Positions 1 through 5,633 of a DNA stretch of 6,927 nucleotides are shown piece after piece; position 1 is the stretch's first letter, and every line of letters begins with the position of its first letter. Below the pieces are notes generated by a model. The model was not told the origin of the DNA and did no database searches. It worked only from the letters and a program-made list of their open reading frames with translations. Both the position numbers and the translations under genes were made by a program. This DNA is from Clostridia bacterium (lineage in GTDB: Bacteria > Bacillota_A > Clostridia > Christensenellales > Borkfalkiaceae). Where the stretch lies: contig JAFVQP010000043.1 of assembly GCA_017504735.1 (NCBI GenBank), positions 1 through 6,927 on the forward strand, read 5' to 3'.

Positions 1-206
1 GTATTTTAATTGACCTTTTAAACCCTGAAAAAATCGTTCTCGGCGGTGTATTTATGCGTTCGCATGCATTGCTTGTGCCTGCCATGAAAAAAGAAATTGA
101 AAAGGAAGCGTTGGGGATTAGCGCGGCGGTTTGCGAAATTGTACCTGCCCAGCTTAGTGAAAATATCGGGGATATTGCGGCGCTTGCGATTGCAAAAGGA
201 GTATAA
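1..206 (+). CDS. ROK-family sugar kinase/regulator, C-terminal fragment
   Basis: The 5' part lies outside the window. The reading frame begins at base 3 and gives 67 codons before TAA at 204-206. The fragment has the typical C-terminal end of ROK proteins (glucokinase, N-acetylhexosamine kinases, NagC/XylR-type regulators): a segment reading NPEKIVLGG, where the GG belongs to the sugar/ATP fold, then an amphipathic helix, a strand reading EIVPA, and a final Ala-rich helix. ROK kinases phosphorylate hexoses in the cytoplasm using ATP. Whether this one is a kinase or a regulator cannot be told, because the ATP-binding, zinc-binding and catalytic parts are missing. Only one base separates it from the SIS-domain isomerase that follows, whose ribosome binding site lies inside this gene, so the two are very likely translationally coupled and act on a related phosphosugar. 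Confidence 0.82.
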   Translation, partial: ILIDLLNPEKIVLGGVFMRSHALLVPAMKKEIEKEALGISAAVCEIVPAQLSENIGDIAALAIAKGV

Positions 207-207
207 A

Positions 208-846
208 ATGAAAGACACAACGAAACAAATTTTAGCGGAATTAGTAACGAGATATCCTGCCCTTGCGGATTGTGAAAAGGATATTATGTCTGTATATGAA
301 ATTTTACAAAAATGCTTTGCGGATGGGCACCGCTTATATCTTTGTGGGAACGGCGGCAGTGCGTCGGATTGCGAGCATATCGCAGGGGAACTTTTGAAGA
401 GCTTTAAAAAGTGCCGTCCCTTGTCAAACGACCTTTTAAACGGCTTGAAAATACAAGGAGATGGGGGGCAGGTATTGATTGAGAACCTGCAAGGCGGTTT
501 ACCTACGGTTTCTCTTTGCGGACATACGGCGTTTTCTACGGCATTCCAAAACGATTGTGACCCGATGTTTGTGTTTGCGCAACAGGTGGGCGTTTGGGGA
601 CAAAAAGGCGACGTGCTGTTTACCCTTTCCACTTCGGGTAACTCGAAAAACTGTATCTATGCGGCAACCGTAGCCAAGGCGAAAAACATGTCGGTGGTTG
701 CCCTTTTAGGCGGCAGCGGCGGCGAACTGAAAATACTTGCGGATGCATCGGTTGTTGCTCCTGAAAAGGAAACCTTTAAGGTGCAGGAATTGCACTTGCC
801 CATCTATCATTGTCTTTGCGCTATGTTAGAGGAAGAATTTTTCTAA
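208..846 (+). CDS. SIS-domain phosphosugar isomerase, GmhA-like
   Basis: A 212-residue cytoplasmic protein of the sugar isomerase (SIS) superfamily, closest by motif to phosphoheptose isomerase (sedoheptulose 7-phosphate to a heptose 7-phosphate). A phosphate-binding loop GNGGSAS is at residues 47-53, followed by a helix containing HIAGE (E61). A second phosphate-binding segment, STSGNS, is at 141-146. The C-terminal helix starts QELHLPIYH at 193-201. E61 and H196 sit where GmhA has its proposed catalytic Glu and His; this alignment is by eye. At 212 residues it is slightly longer than usual GmhA (about 190-200), because the region 66-117 between the first loop and the core is expanded. The start at 208 is chosen because AAAAGGA (194-200) lies just upstream. 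An in-frame ATG at 97 lies inside the ROK gene and has no such site. With the ROK gene it suggests a small sugar-phosphate operon. The true substrate is unknown, and other SIS isomerases remain possible. Confidence 0.85.
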   Translation: MKDTTKQILAELVTRYPALADCEKDIMSVYEILQKCFADGHRLYLCGNGGSASDCEHIAGELLKSFKKCRPLSNDLLNGLKIQGDGGQVLIENLQGGLPTVSLCGHTAFSTAFQNDCDPMFVFAQQVGVWGQKGDVLFTLSTSGNSKNCIYAATVAKAKNMSVVALLGGSGGELKILADASVVAPEKETFKVQELHLPIYHCLCAMLEEEFF

Positions 847-863
847 TGGAATGGTATGATTTA

Positions 864-897
864 CCCCGAAAGAATTTTCTTTCGGGGTTGATTTTTT
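864..897 (+). terminator. Rho-independent terminator after the SIS gene
   Basis: A 10-bp perfect stem pairs 864-873 (CCCCGAAAGA) with 878-887 (TCTTTCGGGG). It has a four-base loop and is followed by TTGATTTTTT. It lies 17 bases after the SIS stop codon and closes the ROK-SIS transcription unit. Its T-run also holds the -35 box of the next promoter. Confidence 0.9.
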
Positions 898-916
898 GCT
901 TGAAATATGTTATACT
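888..916 (+). promoter_or_regulatory. Sigma-A type promoter for flavoprotein-dinB
   Basis: TTGATT at 888-893 and TATACT at 911-916 are separated by exactly 17 bases. Transcription would start near 923, only about 14 bases before the ATG at 937, so the leader is very short. The ribosome binding site AGAGGT is at 925-930. The -35 box is the first part of the T-tract of the preceding terminator. Confidence 0.75.
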
Positions 917-936
917 GTTAGAAAAGAGGTAATCGT

Positions 937-1803
937 ATGGTAGATTGTATTATTGTAGGAAGCGGTGTCGCTGGGATTTCTGCGGCGTTGACTTTGCAGT
1001 CAAATCGAAAAAGCTTTTTGCTTTTTGGCAATAAGGGCTTGAGCGAGAAGATAGAAAAAGCGGAAAAAATCCACAATTATCCGGGGCTTTCCGACGTGTC
1101 GGGGAAGGCGTTTGTAGAGTCTTTACAAGCGCAGTTATCTGAGGCGGAAATCGAGGTAAAAGAGGAAAAGGTGGCAGGCGTGTACGCGTTGAAGGATAAA
1201 TTTATCCTTTTGACACAGGGCGGACAGCAGTATGAAAGCCGCACCGTTATCCTTGCCTGCGGCGTGGAAAGCATCAAACAAATTGACGGGGAAGAAGATT
1301 TTTTAGGCCGTGGGGTTAGCTACTGCGCAACCTGCGATGGATTTCTTTACAAGGATAAAACAATTGCGGTTGTTTGTACCACGAAGCGGTTGGAACACGA
1401 GATAGGCTACTTGGCGGATTTTGCGAAAAAAGTCTATCTTATCCCCATGTATAAAGGTGTAGAAATCGACCGTGAAAACGTTACGACGATACGGAAAATG
1501 CCTGCAAAAATCGAGGGGGGTAAACGGGTGGAAAGCCTTGTCTTTGCGGCGCCGCCGTCAGGTGAAATTCCTGCAATTTTACCCATTGACGGGGTGTTTA
1601 TGTTGCGTGAAAGCGTTTCTCCTGCGGTATTGGTTGGCGGTTTAGCAACGGAAGATGGACACGTTGCGGTAAACCGTGATATGAGCACCAATCTCAAGGG
1701 CTGTTATGCGGCTGGCGATTGTACGGGGCGTCCTTATCAATATGCAAAAGCTGTAGGGGAGGGCAATATTGCTGCGCACAGCGTTAGCGAGTTCCTAAAG
1801 TAA
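937..1803 (+). CDS. Thioredoxin-reductase-like flavoprotein lacking NADPH motifs
   Basis: A 288-residue cytoplasmic FAD disulfide oxidoreductase of the low-molecular-weight thioredoxin reductase fold, somewhat shorter than typical TrxB (about 310-320). The FAD Rossmann motif GSGVAG is at residues 8-13. The redox centre CATC is at 130-133, inside the family signature YCATCDGF. The second FAD motif AAGDCTG is at 258-264, followed by the C-terminal flavin-contacting helix (YQYAKAVGEGN, 267-277). The NADPH subdomain is unusual. Where TrxB has GGGxxA after the CATC strand, this protein reads AVVCTTKRL (144-152). Where TrxB has the HRRD arginines that bind the 2'-phosphate, it reads LIPMYKG (168-174). 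It may therefore take electrons from ferredoxin or flavodoxin, like the pyridine-nucleotide-independent reductases known from clostridia, or from another donor. The start at 937 is supported by the ribosome binding site AGAGGT. It is co-transcribed with dinB, 20 bases downstream. No thioredoxin gene is adjacent in this window. Confidence 0.88.
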   Translation: MVDCIIVGSGVAGISAALTLQSNRKSFLLFGNKGLSEKIEKAEKIHNYPGLSDVSGKAFVESLQAQLSEAEIEVKEEKVAGVYALKDKFILLTQGGQQYESRTVILACGVESIKQIDGEEDFLGRGVSYCATCDGFLYKDKTIAVVCTTKRLEHEIGYLADFAKKVYLIPMYKGVEIDRENVTTIRKMPAKIEGGKRVESLVFAAPPSGEIPAILPIDGVFMLRESVSPAVLVGGLATEDGHVAVNRDMSTNLKGCYAAGDCTGRPYQYAKAVGEGNIAAHSVSEFLK

Positions 1804-1823
1804 AGCCTATAAAGGAGGTAAAA

Positions 1824-3071
1824 ATGGAAAAGCGTAAACGCATTATTTTGCATTCCGATTTGAATAACTTTTTTGCCTCTGTGGAAATTGCTTTAAACCC
1901 CGATTTGGCGGGAAAACCGCTGATTGTTTGCGGAGATCCTAAAGAACGGCATGGTATCGTTTTGGCGAAAAACGAAGAGGCGAAAAAGTTTGGGATAAAA
2001 ACGGCGGAAACGGTGTATTCCGCCTTGAAAAAATGTCCCGACGTGCAAATGGTCGGGTCGCATTTTCACGAATATAAGAGGTATTCGCGCAAGGTTATGG
2101 AGATTTATGCTCGATATACCGACAAGATTGAAGAGTGTAGTATTGACGAGTGCGCTTTGGATATGACGGAAAGCACCTTTTTGTTTGGTGACGGCAGGGC
2201 GATTGCGGAAAAAATACGCGAAGAGGTCAAGGCGGAGCTTGGCTTGACAGTATCGATTGGTGTTAGCTTTAACAAAGTGTTTGCAAAGCTTGCGTCCGAG
2301 ATGAAAAAACCTGATGCGGTGACAGAGGTGACGGAAGAAAATTATCGGGATATTGTGTGGAAATTGCCCGTTACGGATTTGCTGTTCGTGGGGAAATCTA
2401 CTGCGGAAACTTTACACAAAATCGGGGTGCAAACAATCGGGGATTTGGCGTGCGCGGATGAGTCGCTCATTTCTCGTTTTTTGGGAAAACGGGGTAGGCA
2501 GTTACGCGTTTACGCCCGTGGCGAAGATGATGAACCTGTCAAATTTGAGAGGAAAAAAGAGGATTTAAAGTCGATTGGGAACTCTACCACTTTACCCAAA
2601 GATATTACCGATAGGGAAGAGGTAAAACGTTGGTTTTACGCACTCGCGGAGAGTGTTTGCGGACGGCTTCGTTCGGCGGACGTCGGCAGGGCGAATACGG
2701 TACATATTGTTGTGCGGAACGAGCGGCTGGAGGATACTACTTGTCAAATGAAGGTACCGCCTACGGTGCTTTGCGGTGACGTTGCGCAGGCGGCGTATCA
2801 GTTGTTTTGTCGGCATTTTCCTCTTGGTACGCGTGTGCGTATGTTGGGGATTACGGTGTCGGGGTTTGATTATCACGTGGAACAAATGAGTTTGGATGCC
2901 TTTCTAGAGGGGGATCGGGCGAATTATGAGAAAAAGGAGCGCGCGGAAAACGCAATTGCAAAGCTGCGTGATAAATATGGCTATGCTACGGTGCAACGAG
3001 GTTTGGTGTTGCAGGATGAAAAGCTGAACGGCTTGGATATTCGCGGAAAAAAAGAGGAAATGGATGAATAA
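1824..3071 (+). CDS. dinB: DNA polymerase IV (Y-family translesion polymerase)
   Basis: A 415-residue protein, within the usual length for bacterial Pol IV. It copies past damaged template bases with low fidelity and without proofreading. The palm/fingers begin HSDLNNFFASVE (residues 10-21), giving metal ligand D12 and an aromatic steric gate near F17 that excludes ribonucleotides. The nucleotide-binding segment PKERHGIVLAKN is at 39-50. The catalytic pair D108-E109 is in ECSIDEC. The conserved GVSFNKVFAKLASEMKKPD spans 146-164. A helix-hairpin-helix thumb region follows (about 183-215), then the little finger. I see no clear C-terminal beta-clamp peptide; the only remote candidate is QRGLVL near residues 390-396. 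AAAGGAGG at 1811-1818 is a near-perfect ribosome binding site for the ATG. It follows the flavoprotein by 20 bases with no terminator between them, so it is probably read from the promoter at 888-916. I see no obvious LexA box. Confidence 0.96.
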   Translation: MEKRKRIILHSDLNNFFASVEIALNPDLAGKPLIVCGDPKERHGIVLAKNEEAKKFGIKTAETVYSALKKCPDVQMVGSHFHEYKRYSRKVMEIYARYTDKIEECSIDECALDMTESTFLFGDGRAIAEKIREEVKAELGLTVSIGVSFNKVFAKLASEMKKPDAVTEVTEENYRDIVWKLPVTDLLFVGKSTAETLHKIGVQTIGDLACADESLISRFLGKRGRQLRVYARGEDDEPVKFERKKEDLKSIGNSTTLPKDITDREEVKRWFYALAESVCGRLRSADVGRANTVHIVVRNERLEDTTCQMKVPPTVLCGDVAQAAYQLFCRHFPLGTRVRMLGITVSGFDYHVEQMSLDAFLEGDRANYEKKERAENAIAKLRDKYGYATVQRGLVLQDEKLNGLDIRGKKEEMDE

Positions 3072-3082
3072 GCAAAAGAAAA

Positions 3083-3107
3083 CCGCCCATACTGATGGTA
3101 TCGGCGG
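3083..3107. repeat. Imperfect hairpin after dinB
   Basis: CCGCC at 3083-3087 pairs with GGCGG at 3103-3107. After a C-C mismatch, ATAC (3089-3092) pairs with GTAT (3098-3101) around a TGATG loop. It lies 11 bases after the dinB stop and no T-tract follows, so it may stabilise an mRNA 3' end rather than terminate by itself. A short palindrome GAAACGTTTC follows at 3112-3121. Confidence 0.5.
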
Positions 3108-3133
3108 AAGGGAAACGTTTCGCTTGGATATAA

Positions 3134-3170
3134 AAAGGGTTAACCAAAACGTCTTTTTGGTTAACCCTTT
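3134..3170. terminator. Perfect 16-bp hairpin, probable bidirectional terminator
   Basis: Bases 3134-3149 pair without mismatch with 3155-3170 around the loop CGTCT; the core is GGGTTAACC. It lies between two convergent units, dinB (+) and the SRP RNA (-). Read on the minus strand, the stem runs into five T residues in total (its last three bases plus TT), then AT. On the plus strand only CTTTATG follows, so the terminator looks stronger for minus-strand transcription. It could still block plus-strand read-through from dinB. Confidence 0.7.
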
Positions 3171-3180
3171 ATGAATTTAC

Positions 3181-3195
3181 AAAAAAAACTGCGCG
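3181..3195 (-). terminator. T8 tract after the SRP RNA closing helix
   Basis: On the minus strand the 3' half of the SRP closing helix, CGCGCAG (3195-3189), is followed directly by eight T residues (3188-3181). The GC-rich helix formed with the RNA's own 5' end may therefore act as the terminator stem. I see no separate local hairpin just before the T-run. Confidence 0.6.
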
Positions 3196-3457
3196 ATCCT
3201 TTGTTGTCGAAATTTACCGAAGCGGAAACGCCGCAGGTGACTACTGCAAAGCTACCTCATGGCACACGCAAAAATCCGCTTAGAGCTGCTACATTCCTGT
3301 CCTGACACGGTTCACGGCATTACGTTGCATAAGACCTTACGATCAACATTCCTTACGACGCGCAAACCTTCCATAAACTCCGTCGAGAAAGGCATTCAGC
3401 TCTGCTATAGCGGATTGCAGATACAGGGTGCCGCTAACTCCCCACCTACGCGCAGCC
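3183..3457 (-). ncRNA. ffs: Signal recognition particle RNA, large (Alu-containing) form
   Basis: The minus strand holds the hallmark SRP S-domain hairpin. GUCAGG (plus 3301-3306) and AGCAGC (3285-3290) face each other across an ACA/UGU stem capped by a GGAA tetraloop (plus 3294-3297). This is the asymmetric/symmetric loop bound by the Ffh M domain. GUGAACC lies just upstream and UCUAAGCGG just downstream, as in other SRP RNAs. The 5' part (plus about 3400-3455) carries the Alu-like region with GCAAUCCGCUAUAGCAG, typical of Firmicutes. The 5' end CUGCGCG (3455-3449) pairs with the 3' end CGCGCAG (3195-3189), closing a molecule of about 275 nt, which fits the long Bacillus/Clostridium form rather than the 4.5S type. 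With Ffh and FtsY it targets nascent membrane and secreted proteins to the translocon. The ends are inferred from the promoter, the closing helix and the T-tract. Confidence 0.95.
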
Positions 3458-3462
3458 TTTAT

Positions 3463-3491
3463 ATTATACAACATTTTATTGCCATTTGCAA
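3463..3491 (-). promoter_or_regulatory. Promoter of the SRP RNA gene
   Basis: Read on the minus strand, TTGCAA (plus 3491-3486) and a perfect TATAAT (plus 3468-3463) are separated by exactly 17 bases. The predicted start, about seven bases downstream, falls at plus 3456-3457, where the minus strand reads GGCTGCGCG. That is the 5' strand of the SRP closing helix. Confidence 0.85.
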
Positions 3492-3538
3492 CCGTTTTTA
3501 CTGTGTTTTTTTGTGTGTTTGGTGAAAGTGTGGGGGAG

Positions 3539-3551
3539 ATTTTGTCAAAAT
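3539..3551. repeat. Short palindrome upstream of the mrp promoter
   Basis: ATTTTG and CAAAAT are exact inverted copies around a single T. The palindrome lies 34 bases before the mrp -35 box, in the 195-base gap between the SRP RNA and mrp. It might be a protein-binding site, but it is short and AT-rich, so chance is a fair alternative. Apart from the two divergent promoters I see nothing else in this gap. Confidence 0.25.
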
Positions 3552-3584
3552 TGCGTTCAGCGATGCATTTTTATGGCGAATACG

Positions 3585-3613
3585 TTGACAATTTTTTGGG
3601 GAAGGGGTATAAT
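3585..3613 (+). promoter_or_regulatory. Perfect consensus sigma-A promoter for mrp operon
   Basis: TTGACA (3585-3590) and TATAAT (3608-3613) match the consensus exactly with a 17-base spacer. A second TATAAT sits at 3617-3622, nine bases downstream. The predicted start is near 3620, giving a leader of about 34 bases that contains AAAGGAG (3638-3644) before the ATG at 3654. Confidence 0.9.
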
Positions 3614-3653
3614 AAGTATAATAATGTTGAAAAGAAGAAAGGAGACTAGGTTT

Positions 3654-4487
3654 ATGTCGGAAAATTGTACGCATGATTGTTCTAGCTGTTCGTCAAATTG
3701 CGCTTCGCGTAAAAAAGAAAGCTTTTTGAAGGAGCCGCACAAAGATTCTTCGGTGAAGAAGGTAATCGGTGTTGTCAGTGGTAAAGGGGGTGTAGGGAAA
3801 TCCCTTACCACCTCGCTTTTGGCATCGTTTGCAAATAAAAAGGGTATGTCCGTTGGGATTATGGATGCGGATATCACGGGGCCTTCCATCCCCAAAATGT
3901 TTGGGGTGAAGGAACACGCAACGGGTAGCGCGGAGGGGATTGATACGGTTTTATCTCCTTCGGGAATCCAAATGATGTCGATGAATTTGCTTCTTGATGA
4001 TGAAACCTCGCCTGTGATTTGGCGCGGAATGGTAATTTCCGGTACGGTTATGCAATTTTGGACGGACGTTGTTTGGAAGGATTTGGATTTACTCTTCATT
4101 GATATGCCCCCGGGAACGGGCGACGTGCCTTTGACGGTTTTCCAAAGCATTCCCATTGCAGGTATCGTCATTGTGACGACTCCACAGGATTTGGTGAAAA
4201 TGGTTGTGGAAAAAGCGGTGAATATGGCGAGAATTATGAATATTCCCGTGCTGGGTTTGGTGGAGAATATGAGTTATCTCTCCTGCCCTGACTGTGGTAA
4301 AGAAATTGAGGTGTTCGGGGCTAGCAAAGCAAAGGCGATTGCGGCGGAATACGGTATTCCTGCAATCGCGCGTATGCCGCTTGATCCGACGATTTCCACC
4401 CTTGCAGATGCGGGGAGAATTGAGGATTACGACGGGGCTGCTTTGGCGGAAGTGTTTGCACAAATTGAAAAGGCTGAACGTAAGTAA
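3654..4487 (+). CDS. mrp: Mrp/NBP35-type Fe-S cluster carrier P-loop ATPase
   Basis: A 277-residue cytoplasmic ATPase of the SIMIBI class (Mrp/ApbC/Nbp35), which binds and transfers iron-sulfur clusters to apoproteins as a dimer. The deviant Walker A motif GKGGVGKS is at residues 43-50 and MDADITGPS at 70-78. The Walker B/switch segment FIDMPPGTGD is at 148-157, and the cluster-bridging CPDC at 211-214. Before the P-loop lies a short cysteine-rich tail with C5, C9, C12 and C16 (CX3CX2CX3C), which recalls the extra N-terminal cluster of eukaryotic Nbp35; the spacing differs. There is no N-terminal MIP18/DUF59 domain, unlike E. coli Mrp. The start at 3654 is chosen because AAAGGAG at 3638-3644 precedes it, and because the in-frame ATGs at 3486 and 3570 lie upstream of the consensus promoter. 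The gene is followed after 25 bases, without a terminator, by the MBL-fold gene. Confidence 0.93.
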   Translation: MSENCTHDCSSCSSNCASRKKESFLKEPHKDSSVKKVIGVVSGKGGVGKSLTTSLLASFANKKGMSVGIMDADITGPSIPKMFGVKEHATGSAEGIDTVLSPSGIQMMSMNLLLDDETSPVIWRGMVISGTVMQFWTDVVWKDLDLLFIDMPPGTGDVPLTVFQSIPIAGIVIVTTPQDLVKMVVEKAVNMARIMNIPVLGLVENMSYLSCPDCGKEIEVFGASKAKAIAAEYGIPAIARMPLDPTISTLADAGRIEDYDGAALAEVFAQIEKAERK

Positions 4488-4512
4488 ATAGTAATAGGGA
4501 TACGAAAGAAAA

Positions 4513-5502
4513 ATGGGCTATCGGGCGGAAAAGGAGAAAATAGAAAAGGATTTGCGCAAAATCAAAATCATCGTGCTGTGCGTTGTACTGGCTTTGGTGG
4601 TTGGGCTTTGCGTCTTTTCTGCGTTTTGTCCGCCTAAAATTTGGAAATATTACGTGAAGAAGCCGAAGGTTGAAAAACGTGAAGATGGTGAGATGCGTAT
4701 TCACTTTTTGGACGTAGGGCAAGGGGATAGCACGGTGATTGAGTTGCCCGATGGGAAAGTGGCGCTTATTGATGGCGGAAATGCAACCGAGAGGACTGCG
4801 GAGATAGTTCTGCGGTATTTGAATGCGTTAAAAATTAAGACAATCGATTACTTGATTGTGACGCATCCTGACACGGACCATTGTGGTTCGTTAAAGCTGG
4901 TTGTGCAGCAAAAAGAAATACTCAACGCATACCTGCCTGCCACAAAACCTGAAAATGAGCAAGCTGCATATGCAGGTTTGTACCAAGAATTATTGGAAGA
5001 AGATTGTAATTTGGTGTATTCGAAGCGCGGAAAAATATCTGATGAGGATGCCAACTATACTTTATCGTTCTTGTATCCTCGCAGTAAGGATATTGAAGAA
5101 GTGGAGTATTACCAAGGAGAATCCTCCGTGCTTTGGTTGGATTATATGGGCACAAGCGCAATCTTTATGGGTGACGCGACGGAAGCAACAGAGGAACTGT
5201 TGATGACGGAGGATAGGGTTGACTTGCTTGAGATTTTTGGGGTGGATTTGCAAAGTACGGAGATTTTGAAGGTTGGACATCACGGCAGCGATTCTTCGAC
5301 TTCGCTTGAATTTTTACAATATTTAAATGTGCACACCGCGGTGATTTCTTGCGGTAAAAATAATCAGTATGGGCATCCGACGGAGAAGGTATTGAACAAC
5401 GTGGAGAATGTGGGTGCCAACTTGTATCGCACGGATGAAAACGGTACGGTGTATATTTCGGTGAAAGGCGAGGACGGATATTTGGAAGTTCCCACAAAAT
5501 GA
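4513..5502 (+). CDS. Membrane-anchored MBL-fold protein, ComEC C-terminal domain-like
   Basis: A 329-residue protein. A basic N-terminus (to about residue 17) is followed by one hydrophobic segment at about 18-38, reading as a signal anchor with the rest likely outside the cell. A metallo-beta-lactamase-fold domain follows: MRIHFLDVGQGDS at 61-73, ALIDGGN at 84-90, metal motif THPDTDH at 117-123, MGDA at 219-222, GHHGS at 255-259 and GHPT at 287-290. This motif set is that of the extracellular nuclease-like domain of the competence protein ComEC, and of stand-alone relatives. The ComEC pore and OB-like domains are absent, so it is not a DNA-uptake channel. Phosphodiesterase or nuclease activity is likely; the substrate is unknown. 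Cleavable secretion is an alternative to anchoring. The ribosome binding site is weak (AGGGA at 4496-4500, 12 bases away). It probably depends on the mrp promoter. Confidence 0.87.
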   Translation: MGYRAEKEKIEKDLRKIKIIVLCVVLALVVGLCVFSAFCPPKIWKYYVKKPKVEKREDGEMRIHFLDVGQGDSTVIELPDGKVALIDGGNATERTAEIVLRYLNALKIKTIDYLIVTHPDTDHCGSLKLVVQQKEILNAYLPATKPENEQAAYAGLYQELLEEDCNLVYSKRGKISDEDANYTLSFLYPRSKDIEEVEYYQGESSVLWLDYMGTSAIFMGDATEATEELLMTEDRVDLLEIFGVDLQSTEILKVGHHGSDSSTSLEFLQYLNVHTAVISCGKNNQYGHPTEKVLNNVENVGANLYRTDENGTVYISVKGEDGYLEVPTK

Positions 5503-5532
5503 ACTGGGCAGGTACGAATTGAATGTAATTTT

Positions 5533-5570
5533 GGCGGTGAAAAGGGCTTCACCGCCGATTTATTTTATTA
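5533..5570 (+). terminator. Rho-independent terminator after the MBL-fold gene
   Basis: A 9-bp perfect stem pairs 5533-5541 with 5548-5556 (GGCGGTGAA/TTCACCGCC) around a six-base loop, followed by GATTTATTTTATT. A second, AT-only inverted repeat follows at 5562-5569/5573-5580. It ends the mrp-MBL unit. Confidence 0.85.
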
Positions 5571-5611
5571 AAAATAAAATTTTCGACGGAATAACACACA
5601 TTTTCACCTCA

Positions 5612-5633
5612 TTTTCATTGTAAAAAATGAAAA
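5612..5633. repeat. Inverted repeat over the ecfA -35 box, possible operator
   Basis: TTTTCATT (5612-5619) and AATGAAAA (5626-5633) are perfect 8-bp inverted copies with a six-base spacer. The repeat covers the -35 box of the downstream promoter. Its position suits a repressor operator, but no regulator is encoded nearby and AT-rich repeats arise by chance. Confidence 0.4.

Noticed and set aside
97..207. A longer N-terminus for the SIS protein from the ATG at 97.
   Set aside because: It overlaps the conserved ROK C-terminus in another frame, is unusually rich in Arg and Lys, and has no ribosome binding site; 208 has one.
18..632. A 204-codon minus-strand open frame.
   Set aside because: It lies fully opposite the ROK and SIS genes, is rich in Cys, Phe, Pro and Ser as expected of an antisense shadow, and shows no known motif.
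3335..3358. Direct repeat CCTTACGA at 3335-3342 and 3351-3358, considered as a regulatory or CRISPR-like repeat.
   Set aside because: Only two 8-base copies are present, and both lie inside the SRP RNA, where they are probably part of its folded structure.
3259..3649. Two overlapping plus-strand open frames (3259-3525 and 3428-3649).
   Set aside because: The first lies mostly antisense to the SRP RNA. The second runs through the two divergent promoters into the mrp leader. Neither has a ribosome binding site or a recognisable protein motif.
3486..3653. A longer N-terminus for mrp from an in-frame ATG at 3486.
   Set aside because: The extension covers the consensus promoter at 3585-3613 and would start upstream of the transcription start. 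The ATG at 3654 has AAAGGAG at proper distance and begins a typical Mrp tail.
3557..4171. A 204-codon minus-strand open frame opposite mrp.
   Set aside because: It is antisense to strongly conserved P-loop motifs and crosses the mrp promoter. It has no motif of its own.
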